Shown here: positions 8,490 to 16,118 of the stretch, piece by piece
Layout: every line of letters begins with the position of its first letter
Numbering within the stretch: the stretch's first letter is position 1
Source: Gemmatimonadetes bacterium T265
GTDB taxonomy: Bacteria > Gemmatimonadota > Gemmatimonadetes > Gemmatimonadales > Gemmatimonadaceae
DNA: 64,000 nucleotides
Reading direction: 5' to 3'
Assembly (NCBI GenBank): GCA_019973575.1
Contig: BPUI01000003.1
Span: forward strand, 186,001 to 250,000
Notes under the pieces: generated by a model
What the model saw: the letters and a program-made list of their open reading frames with translations, nothing else
Told to the model about the DNA's origin: nothing
Databases searched by the model: none
Made by a program: the position numbers and the translations under genes

Positions 8490-8762
8490 GCCATTCGAGA
8501 GTTCGGGCGCAAGAGGGGATAGCTCGCGCTGACGATGGCGGGTTACGCCATCGACCGGTGAGGGTGTGTAGTGCCGTGCGACCGACGGTGGGGAGCTGCC
8601 GTGGTTACCTCGTGCCGGTCTCGCCCGGATGCCTCCGTGGCGGCCACACACCATTGCGAGTTCACAGCCCGGAGGCTGGTCTCAGAGGTACAGCGGCGGC
8701 AGCGCCGCCTGGCGCCCAATCAAAGACGGCGGAGAGGCGCCGCTCCGGAGAGCGGGCTCCAG
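8490..8762 (-). ncRNA. Candidate bridge RNA region of IS110 element no. 1
   Basis: This is 273 bp of noncoding sequence between the transposase stop and the element end. It contains several potential stem-loops, for example around CCGGAG/CTCCGG. IS1111-type elements are known to encode a bridge RNA at this position. The first bases after the coding end read CGTCTAAC on the transcript strand, the same octamer as the target attC core at 8482-8489, which is what a target-binding guide would look like. RNA ends are unknown. Confidence 0.35.
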
Positions 8763-9788
8763 TTAGACGGCGGGGCTGGCCAGGCGGGGCCACTTCGGCT
8801 TCTTCGTGCGACTCAGGGGCGCGCCCTTGAATGTGCCGTTGAATGCCTCCTGCTTGGCGAGGACGTAGTAGACGATGCGCGCGAGTTCCTTGGCGACGAC
8901 CGCACGCGCGACGACCGGCGGCTTGCGGCGACACAGCCGCTGGTAGAACGCGCGGATCTCGGGGAAGTACTGGATGGCACGCACGGCGGCGTGGCTGAAG
9001 GCGAGCTTCAGGTAGCGGTTGCCGTCCTTGGTCCGCTTGTGGCGCGTCCTCCCGCCGGAGTTGCCCGCTCCCGGCACGAGCCGGCAGTAGCTGACGAAGT
9101 CGCGGGCACTCGGGAAGCGCGCGACGCCGTCGACCTCGAGCCAGATCGTGAACGCGACCACGCGGCCGATGCCAGGGATCCAGAGCAGCCGTTGTACATC
9201 GGGCGTCGGGACGAGCACCGGGTTGAGCTCCGCGGCGAGTCGCTTGGCTTGATCGCTCAAGAGCACGAACTGCTCGCCGAGCAGCCGCACTCGCAGCTGC
9301 ACGAGCGGCGGCAGCGCGTCCGGGTCGGTCACGTTGTACTGCGCGAGCAGACCGGTGACCGTGTTCTTCACTCGGACCTGCTGTCGCACGAGCTGCAGGC
9401 GGGCGCGCAGCAGATCGCGCGCCTCACGCCACTCCGCACTCACCATGTGGGCCTCTGGGACCAGATCGCCGCGGAGCAGTTGGGCCAGGGTCGCCGCATC
9501 GACAGCGTCGGTCTTCACCTTGGCGTAGCTGATCGCCTTCACATGCTTAGAGTGCGCGAGCCGGAGATCAACACCCTGAGCCCCGAGCAGGTCGCGGAGC
9601 CAGTACCAGTTCGAGGTGGACTCGACGACCGCGCGCTGCGCGCCCGGTCCACCGGGCAGCGCGGCGAAGTAGGCCGTGATCGCGGCGCGCTTCGTCGGCA
9701 GCTGCACGTCGCGCACGGGGCGGCCCTCCGCGTCGACAGTGCTGATGGCGAGCGTCCGCTTGTGCAGGTCGAGGCCGGAGTGCAGCAT
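8763..9788 (-). CDS. IS110-family transposase
   Basis: A full-length 341-residue transposase. The N-terminal DEDD RuvC-like domain has its acidic residues in GLDLHK, VVESTSNWYW and KTDAVDAATLAQLL. The C-terminal Transposase_20 domain has the helix-hairpin-helix IPGIGRVVAF and the conserved Ser region GAGNSGGRTRHKR and DGNRYLK. IS110-family enzymes perform RNA-guided recombination. The start at 9788 (MLHSGLDLHK) is the standard family N-terminus; upstream frame extensions have no homology. The frame is intact, so the element may be active. Confidence 0.93.
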   Translation of the reverse strand: MLHSGLDLHKRTLAISTVDAEGRPVRDVQLPTKRAAITAYFAALPGGPGAQRAVVESTSNWYWLRDLLGAQGVDLRLAHSKHVKAISYAKVKTDAVDAATLAQLLRGDLVPEAHMVSAEWREARDLLRARLQLVRQQVRVKNTVTGLLAQYNVTDPDALPPLVQLRVRLLGEQFVLLSDQAKRLAAELNPVLVPTPDVQRLLWIPGIGRVVAFTIWLEVDGVARFPSARDFVSYCRLVPGAGNSGGRTRHKRTKDGNRYLKLAFSHAAVRAIQYFPEIRAFYQRLCRRKPPVVARAVVAKELARIVYYVLAKQEAFNGTFKGAPLSRTKKPKWPRLASPAV

Positions 9789-9844
9789 GAGGTCTCCTGG
9801 AGAGGGTGCCGGATCGTAGGGCGCCGGCGACTCTCGGGAAACAT

Positions 9845-9958
9845 CAAGGCGTTGAAGCTGTCGGGTATGCACGGACGCTCCTGGCCCGCCTTCCGCCTCT
9901 GGTGTGTCGCGAGCCGCGGCCCGCTGTGCGAACCCGCAGCTTAACTTTGGCGTTGGGC
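9845..9958 (+). other. attC1 right portion with recombination core GTTGGGC
   Basis: The site continues with CAAGGCGTTGAAGCTG and ends with GCAGCTTAACTTTGGCGTTGGGC, whose core is 9952-9958. GTTGAAGCTG pairs with CAGCTTAAC, giving the L''/L' arms with an unpaired extrahelical base. The layout matches the intact attC2 and attC3. Only the R'' box (8483-8489) is missing here, displaced by the IS. Confidence 0.75.
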
Positions 9959-9986
9959 GCGACCAACCTACATGTCGAGATAGCGC

Positions 9987-10412
9987 ATGGCACCTCTGCG
10001 ACGCTGGTGGACCTGGTTCCGGACGGTGCCGGTCGGTCCGCGGTCCGACGGAACCGCGATCCGCTGGTGGGAGGCGCGCCGCCCCGCGTACAACGCGTAT
10101 CTCGCGGCCGTCGGCCTGCCCAGCCTCGCGCTCCACGTCGCAGCCGTCCGGCTCGCGACCGGGGCCATGCCCGAGATCGGCCCGGTCGGCGCGATGGCGG
10201 CTGTGGGGTGGGCGCTTGCGAACCTGTTCTACACGTTCACCTGGCTCTTCGAGCTGCGCACCCCCCACGCTGGTCGTCGCACAGTGAGCGACCCCGCGAT
10301 GTACGCTTTCCTCGTCGACGCGGTGCTTGCGCTGACGGGCCTGGCCGCCACGCTACCCGCGGGCTGGGAACTGGCGTTCGCGCTCCGGGACGTCGCCGGC
10401 GGGCATGCGTGA
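9987..10412 (+). CDS. Three-helix membrane protein (cassette 2)
   Basis: A 141-residue protein with an amphipathic, Trp/Arg-rich N-terminus. Hydrophobic helices lie at about residues 36-55 (AYLAAVGLPSLALHVAAVRL), 67-86 (VGAMAAVGWALANLFYTFTW) and 107-127 (YAFLVDAVLALTGLAATLPA). No family is recognised. It is the sole gene of a roughly 580-bp cassette (9953-10532). The TGA stop is 8 bp before attC2 and the start is 28 bp after the attC1 core, typical cassette packing. Expression would depend on an upstream promoter within the array, none of which is obvious. Confidence 0.7.
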   Translation: MAPLRRWWTWFRTVPVGPRSDGTAIRWWEARRPAYNAYLAAVGLPSLALHVAAVRLATGAMPEIGPVGAMAAVGWALANLFYTFTWLFELRTPHAGRRTVSDPAMYAFLVDAVLALTGLAATLPAGWELAFALRDVAGGHA

Positions 10413-10420
10413 CCCACGCC

Positions 10421-10538
10421 GCCCAACGGAGCGTTGCAGCTGTCGGGTATGCGGGGACGCTCCGCCGCGGCCCTCGGCTCTATCTTGCCTCGACTGCGAC
10501 GCGCACTCACGGCCCGCAGCTGAACTTCCGCGTTAGAC
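10421..10538 (+). other. attC2 (intact cassette recombination site)
   Basis: GCCCAAC (R'', 10421-10427) is followed by GGAGCGTTGCAGCTG. The right end is CAGCTGAACTTCCGC and the core GTTAGAC (R', 10532-10538). The L arms GTTGCAGCTG and CAGCTGAAC are complementary with one extrahelical base. Length is 118 bp. The orientation places cassette genes on the plus strand with the integrase to the left. Confidence 0.88.
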
Positions 10539-10609
10539 AGCAACACCCTTTGAAGCTTCGAGAAGTGCCCGACAACGTACCCGCTGTCCCCCTCTTCGCA
10601 GGACGGCTC

Positions 10610-12544
10610 ATGGCGAACATCGCATTGACGGACTACCTCGCGTACCTCGGATTCACGGACGGCCAGAATCCGTTCGGAAGTGTGAACGCGCGCGACGAGA
10701 GAGCAGTTCTGGAAGGATACTTTGTTCCTCCGCCCTACTTCGAAACGCTATGGGGTGATCCAGGCGACCCGAAGAGCGCGATCGTCCTGGCACCCACCGG
10801 CGCGGGCAAGACTGCTCTCGCCGTGATGCTGGATGAACGAGCTGCGTCCAGAGAGCCGCTTGCCGATGGCCGGCTGCCGGTACTCACAGTGCTCTACGAC
10901 GAGTACGCACGTCTCGGATTGAGCGACAAGAAGCACGACCTAGACGATCATCTCTCGGCCGTCAATTACCTGCTCACGATCAGCCTTCTCAAGAGCATCA
11001 ACGACGCGCCGTTCCCGAGCATGGCTGTGTCCTCCGAAGAGCGGGCACTCCTCCGTTATGCGTTCGCGCGATATGTGGGAGGGAAGTCGTCGGCGGAAGT
11101 CTATCGGGATATAGAACAGCTGAAGACTCCATGGGAGGAGGTTCAGGCGAAAGCAAAGCGCATAGTCAACGCGCTGCCGGTCGTGTCGCTGGTTGCGAAA
11201 GTGCTGCAGTACAGCGCCGACAAACTCCAGGCTGGCACTGAGTTCGTCAAAGCACTCGGTGAGATGAAGGCGGACACGCGGGACTTTACTGCGCCTCCGG
11301 AGACCGACTTTCTCAGGCTCGTGGAACTGCTGGGGCACTACTACCAGGCAGTTTACGTGCTCGTCGATCGCGTTGATGAGACACACTGGACTCAGCGCGA
11401 CGCTACGGCGACTTACAATCTCGTTCATCCGCTCGTCGCAAATCTGAATCTCCTCGATAGACCGGAACGCCAGTACGCATTCAAGTTCTTCCTTTGGGAC
11501 GGGATTGCTGCCCTCTACAAGGCCAACGCACGAGAGGACCGTGTGTTCGCACGTACCCTTGTGTGGAAGCGTGAGCAACTCATCGCGATGCTTGAAGGGC
11601 GAGTGCGCGCATTCTCCAGCGACCGCCTTTCTACTTTCGACGTCATTTTCGACCACGGGGTGAGTGCGTTCGGCGGGATGACACCGAAGGACGTAATCGT
11701 TTTGTTCGCCGGCACGTCTCCGCGGGCAGTGGTTACTCTGTGCAAGTACTTGATTGAAGAGCAGGTCAATCTCCTCAACCAGGAAGGTGCTGATGCGCGG
11801 AGGGTTGGAAGGGATGCCCTAGTCGCGGCCATCGACAAGTACGCCAGAGAGGTAGCGCAGCGCGCTATCCCTGAGCCCAAGGCCTATCGAGAGATCACGT
11901 CTTTGGGTCGCGTCGTATTCAGCTCAAAGATGCTCGTTAACGAGATTTTTCGCGGCAACAAGCCGGAGTCAGTGCAGAGCAAGGTGGGCAAGTGGAAGCA
12001 GCGCTTCGACGTGTTCCAAACGATCGGCAACGAAGCGAGCGGTAAGCGTGGCTTCCCTACAGAGGTTCACGCAATCACGGACGTTTGCGTAGCGTATCTC
12101 GCAGCCGCGCTACCGCTAGAAACGTTTCTGGGTGCAAAAGTGCGACGTTGCGATGCGTGTGATACGCTGATGCTCCGTGACTTCGATAAGGGCGGAACCT
12201 TCCGCTGCACACATTGTTCGCGGTCCTTCGAGCTGCCTCGGGCGATTGTAGAGAACGAGCAGGTCAGGCAGGATGCGACGAGGCGCCTAGCGCGCGAACT
12301 GGCCAAACACGTCTCAGCATCCTCCGACATTCAAGTACTGTGTCGAACGGCTTCGCTCGAATTTGGTGAGGACACGTTCGCTGGTACACCCTTTCTCATT
12401 TGGGCGAGAATCCTGCAGTTCTTGATCAGCAACGACGAGGAGGGTCTGCGCAGCCTCCTCGAAGTCGTTGACGACAGCCTTCCGCCAGATTCCGAGGCCA
12501 AGAAGAACGCGTTGGTCGAACTCTATGCATCGCTTGACAGCTAG
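10610..12544 (+). CDS. Large P-loop ATPase with zinc ribbon (cassette 3, possible defence protein)
   Basis: A 644-residue protein. Walker A is APTGAGKTA (61-69). A Walker-B-like acidic strand (VYVLVDRVDE) lies near 248-257, a helical middle follows, and a C-terminal zinc ribbon with two Cys pairs (CDAC, CTHC) lies at about 514-540. The opening FTDGQNPFG and a conserved Asp/Glu block before the P-loop resemble the Sll1717-type and wider STAND/KAP-like P-loop ATPases, several of which act in phage defence; this match is by eye only. Base composition is near 55% GC with AT-ending codons, unlike every neighbour, so it was acquired recently. An AGGA ribosome site lies 8 bp before the ATG. The gene fills a 2.1-kb cassette, unusually long for an integron. 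Confidence 0.75.
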   Translation: MANIALTDYLAYLGFTDGQNPFGSVNARDERAVLEGYFVPPPYFETLWGDPGDPKSAIVLAPTGAGKTALAVMLDERAASREPLADGRLPVLTVLYDEYARLGLSDKKHDLDDHLSAVNYLLTISLLKSINDAPFPSMAVSSEERALLRYAFARYVGGKSSAEVYRDIEQLKTPWEEVQAKAKRIVNALPVVSLVAKVLQYSADKLQAGTEFVKALGEMKADTRDFTAPPETDFLRLVELLGHYYQAVYVLVDRVDETHWTQRDATATYNLVHPLVANLNLLDRPERQYAFKFFLWDGIAALYKANAREDRVFARTLVWKREQLIAMLEGRVRAFSSDRLSTFDVIFDHGVSAFGGMTPKDVIVLFAGTSPRAVVTLCKYLIEEQVNLLNQEGADARRVGRDALVAAIDKYAREVAQRAIPEPKAYREITSLGRVVFSSKMLVNEIFRGNKPESVQSKVGKWKQRFDVFQTIGNEASGKRGFPTEVHAITDVCVAYLAAALPLETFLGAKVRRCDACDTLMLRDFDKGGTFRCTHCSRSFELPRAIVENEQVRQDATRRLARELAKHVSASSDIQVLCRTASLEFGEDTFAGTPFLIWARILQFLISNDEEGLRSLLEVVDDSLPPDSEAKKNALVELYASLDS

Positions 12545-12560
12545 GGCCCTCGCACCTGCT

Positions 12561-12656
12561 GTCTAACGAACCGTTGAAGCTGACAACGCGGCCCATGTAT
12601 TGGCAACCGTTCGGGTTCCGTGTGGGCCGCGTCGCAGCTGAACTCTGGCGTTAGGT
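12561..12656 (+). other. attC3 (intact cassette recombination site)
   Basis: R'' GTCTAAC (12561-12567) is followed by GAACCGTTGAAGCTG. The right end is CAGCTGAACTCTGGC and core GTTAGGT (12650-12656). The L arms pair, and an inner stem joins ACGCGGCCCA (12586-12595) to TGGGCCGCGT (12623-12632). Length is 96 bp. This is the best-folded attC of the array. Confidence 0.9.
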
Positions 12657-12681
12657 GACCAACATCCGACGGGTGACGGGC

Positions 12682-13251
12682 GTGCACTTCCGGGTCCTCG
12701 CGTTCGGCGCGGCGTTCGCGGCCGTGGGCGGGCTGCCGCTCCAGCGCGCGCGGGGCCAGGGGCCGGCCCGCGACGCGGCCGTCTACGCGGCCGTGCTGGA
12801 CAGCCTGCGCGCCGACTTCGGTGTCGCGTTCCCCGTCGTCGCCCAGGCGCTCCCTCCCACCGCCCCGGAGCGGCGCCGGGCCGCGCCCGGGCTCGGCGCG
12901 CGTCTCGCGCGCGAGGTCCCGGGGTTCGACACCGCGCTTGTGGAGGTGCTCTGGCGGCTTCCGCCCGCCGAGCGCCCGCCGCGGCGTGTGCTCGCCGACC
13001 GCCGCGGCCTCCGGTGGATAGACTCCGCCCAGCTGCGCGCGCCGCCGCGCGCCGAGCCCGGGCGTCCGGGGCGCGCGGCGCAGGCGTTCTGGCTCTCGCG
13101 CGTTGCGTACGCGCCGGACGGGCGGTGGGCCGTCGTGTACGCGGCCTACGTGTGCAACGACGTCTGTGGTCGGGGCGGCTACGTGCTCCTCGCGCGCGAC
13201 GGCGCGGGACGCTGGCGCGTGCGCGCGTGGGCCGTGCAGTACGTCGTCTGA
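12682..13251 (+). CDS. Exported protein of unknown function (cassette 4)
   Basis: A protein of about 189 residues with a signal peptide (HFRVLAFGAAFAAVGG, cleavage near RARGQG). The mature part is Arg/Pro-rich and ends in a beta-sheet segment (RVAYAPDGRWAVVYAAYVCN, then GGYVLLARDGAGRWRVRAW) typical of small periplasmic domains that end in a displayed hairpin. Two cysteines (CNDVC) may form a disulfide or bind metal. The GTG at 12682 was preferred because it directly precedes the signal peptide; an in-frame GTG at 12655 lies inside attC3. The stop is 9 bp before the ACCTAAC box of attC4. Chromosome-like GC suggests a cassette captured from a similar genome. Confidence 0.65.
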   Translation: MHFRVLAFGAAFAAVGGLPLQRARGQGPARDAAVYAAVLDSLRADFGVAFPVVAQALPPTAPERRRAAPGLGARLAREVPGFDTALVEVLWRLPPAERPPRRVLADRRGLRWIDSAQLRAPPRAEPGRPGRAAQAFWLSRVAYAPDGRWAVVYAAYVCNDVCGRGGYVLLARDGAGRWRVRAWAVQYVV

Positions 13252-13260
13252 CGCGCGGTC

Positions 13261-13267
13261 ACCTAAC
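13261..13267 (+). other. attC4 left core (R'' box), split from its right part by an IS
   Basis: ACCTAAC fits RYYYAAC and lies just after the stop of the cassette-4 gene. The site resumes with CAAGGCGTTGCAG at 14489. The bases CTAACGAG (13263-13270) also occur, inverted, at 14378-14385 inside the noncoding part of the IS. Confidence 0.6.
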
Positions 13268-13286
13268 GAGCGACTGTGGTCCGCTG

Positions 13287-14245
<959 letters not shown>

Positions 14246-14488
14246 CGGGACCTCGGGCACGGGAGGGTAGGACGCGGCGGCGCTCAGCCTTGCGGATGCG
14301 GGCTCGGCGCGGCACACTAGCGACGGCCCTGGCGACTGTCCGAGCTTGGCACGCGGGGGAGCACGGCGACCTCGTTCCTCGTTAGCGGTCTCGCGGGGCG
14401 GACCGATGCGTTGACGGCCTACCGCACTCCGGGAACAGCTGCAACCTACGGGACGCGGGGGAGCTGCACCGCACCATACCGCACCATA
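14246..14488 (-). ncRNA. Candidate bridge RNA region of IS110 element no. 2
   Basis: Noncoding leader of the transposase, the position of bridge RNA in IS110-subgroup elements. It contains CTCGTTAG (14378-14385), inverse-complementary to CTAACGAG of the attC4 target (13263-13270), and GCGTTGACGGCC near 14409, close to the right attC flank GGCGTTGCAGCC. Two segments resembling the two target half-sites are what a target-binding loop would need. Neither RNA ends nor folding were tested. Confidence 0.3.
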
Positions 14489-14540
14489 CAAGGCGTTGCA
14501 GCCGTCCGGGTACGCCGGGGTGCCCGTGTGCGACCGCCGG
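14489..14540 (+). other. attC4 middle fragment
   Basis: CAAGGCGTTGCAGCCGTCC followed by GGGTACGCCGGGG closely parallels the corresponding parts of attC1 (9845 on) and attC2 (10430 on). The matching right end is not found before the next transposase gene, so attC4 was hit a second time or partly deleted. Confidence 0.5.
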
Positions 14541-14598
14541 CTCTGTCGCCTGCGGCCGCCCGCCCGCCTGGACAACCCGGCAGACAAGCTAAGGGAGA

Positions 14599-15870
14599 TC
14601 AAGTCCCGGCCATGGCGAGTTCTGGTGCGGGTACGGTGCCGAAGCGGGCGGGGAGTTCGTAGCCTTTCGCGTGCAGGAGGACGCTGTACGTGATGTGCAG
14701 GAGTTGGTGGGCCACGTGGCTGAGCGCGACTAGGTAGGGCTTCCCGCGGGCGCGTTGGGCGTCGTAGACCGCCTGGCACTGCGGGTCGGTGCGCGCGGCC
14801 GAGCGGGCGGCGAGCATGACGGCGCGGCGCACGTACCGATTGCCGCGCTTGCTCATGCGCGCGTGCCCGGCGGAGCGGCCCGACTGCTTGACCTGGGCGT
14901 CGAGGCCGACGGCGGCGACGAGCTTGTCGGCCCCGTGCTTCGGCTTCTTGAGGGTGCGCGCCTGCTCGCGCGCCTGCGCGGCGAAGCGCGCCATCGCCGG
15001 GAGCTCGGCGAGCCACGTCCGCACGGTCTCGCGGCCGAAGCCCGGCACGGTCGCGAGCAGGGCGCGGGTCGGGGCGTCGTCGGCCTGCAGCGCGTCGAGG
15101 CGCTCGCCTAACGCGACGACGTGCGCGCGCAGCTGCTCGAGGTGGGTGACGAGGGTCTGGACCGCGACGGCGGCCGCGCCGTACGGGTCGACGACGCCGA
15201 CCGAGGCGGCGGCGCAGGTGCGCAGCGCGCGCGCCGTCTCGGCCCCGAGATGGCCGCGGCTGGCCGCGTGGAGCACGCGCGTGACCTCGGACGCGCGCGC
15301 TCGGGCGAGGGCCGCGGGCGTCGCCCACCGGGCGAGGACGGCGAGCGCGCTCGGGCTCCCGAGGTCGGAGAACACGGCGGCGAACTCGGGGAAGAGCGGG
15401 TCGAGCACGGTGTGCAGCTTCGTGAGCTGGCGCGCGCGGAGCTCGACCATCTCGGTCCGGAGTCGGCTGATCTCACGCGCGGCGGCCTGGCGGTCCTCGG
15501 GCACCGCGTGCGAGGCGAGGCGCTTCCCGCCCCAGTGCAGCAGGCGCGCGATCACGACCGCGTCGATCCGGTCGGTCTTGGCCCCGCGCAGGTTGGCGTT
15601 GCGGAAGGCCCGGGTCTGGAGTGGGTTGAGCACGCGGACGGTCGGCGCGCCCCACTGCTGGAGCCACGCGTGCAGGGTGAGCCAGTAGACCCCGGTCGCT
15701 TCGAGCCCGACCTGCACGTCGGCCGGCGGCACGTCGGCGAGGCGTGCCGCGAGTTGCGTCAACCCAGATCGCGTCGGGGCGAACCGGGCTTGCCAGACGA
15801 GCTCGCCGTCGCCGTCCAGGAGCGCGGCGTCATGCCAGCGCTTGCCGATGTCGAATCCGAGGTACATCAT
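14599..15870 (-). CDS. IS110-family transposase (element no. 3)
   Basis: A full-length 423-residue transposase. DEDD residues are in GFDIGKRWHDAAL, VGLEATGVYW and KTDRIDAVVIARLL. The C-terminal domain contains VPGFGRETVRTWLAEL and GRSAGHARMSKRGNRYVRRA. It is longer than the other two and clearly from another IS110 lineage (the type annotated for IS1647-like elements in high-GC bacteria). The frame is intact. Element borders could not be placed. It lies directly beside the attC4 fragment, so it too seems to have entered attC sequence. Confidence 0.92.
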   Translation of the reverse strand: MMYLGFDIGKRWHDAALLDGDGELVWQARFAPTRSGLTQLAARLADVPPADVQVGLEATGVYWLTLHAWLQQWGAPTVRVLNPLQTRAFRNANLRGAKTDRIDAVVIARLLHWGGKRLASHAVPEDRQAAAREISRLRTEMVELRARQLTKLHTVLDPLFPEFAAVFSDLGSPSALAVLARWATPAALARARASEVTRVLHAASRGHLGAETARALRTCAAASVGVVDPYGAAAVAVQTLVTHLEQLRAHVVALGERLDALQADDAPTRALLATVPGFGRETVRTWLAELPAMARFAAQAREQARTLKKPKHGADKLVAAVGLDAQVKQSGRSAGHARMSKRGNRYVRRAVMLAARSAARTDPQCQAVYDAQRARGKPYLVALSHVAHQLLHITYSVLLHAKGYELPARFGTVPAPELAMAGT

Positions 15871-15989
15871 CGTCGCACCTCCGTGGGTGGTGCCTCCGTC
15901 GGGGCGGGCCGACTCCAGCGCACGCTCGTGTCGATCAGCGCAGGGGAACGCGCAGCAAGCTGAATAGCGCAGGGGAGCCGGACGCGCGG

Positions 15990-16118
15990 TCTGCAGGGAG
16001 AGGAGCGGGAGTGCCCTCGGCTTAACTTCAGCGCAGCCCGACGCCCGTACGCTACTCCGGCCGCTGCATGCCCGTCCAGGAGCTCACGACTATACGAGCT
16101 TAACTTGTGCGTTGAGGC
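15990..16118 (+). other. attC-like remnants between IS110 no. 3 and IS1182
   Basis: Two stretches look like attC right ends: CTCGGCTTAACTTCAGCG (16017-16034), which then lacks a GTT core, and GAGCTTAACTTGTGCGTTGAGG (from 16096), whose core deviates from GTTRRRY at the last base. No ORF lies between 15871 and 16118. They suggest that at least one more cassette once existed here and was destroyed by insertions. Confidence 0.4.

Larger units (their letters stand above)
8490..9844 (-). mobile_element. IS110-family element no. 1 (IS1111-like), inserted in attC1
   Basis: The element is about 1355 bp and carries one IS110-type transposase on the minus strand. Borders are inferred: the attC left core ends at 8489, and attC sequence resumes with CAAGGCGTTGAAGCTG at 9845. 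Short subterminal inverted repeats containing CGAGAGT lie 6-8 bp inside each end (8496-8502; reverse complement at 9830-9836), as expected for the IS1111 subgroup. The long noncoding tail downstream of the transposase (8490-8762) is the position used for bridge RNA in IS1111 elements. Confidence 0.7.

Noticed and set aside
8483-8548. A short degenerate attC ending at GTTACGC (8542-8548)
   Set aside because: The heptamer does not fit GTTRRRY and the arms pair poorly. Reading the site as one attC split by IS110 element 1 (left core 8483-8489, rest from 9845) explains the sequence better.
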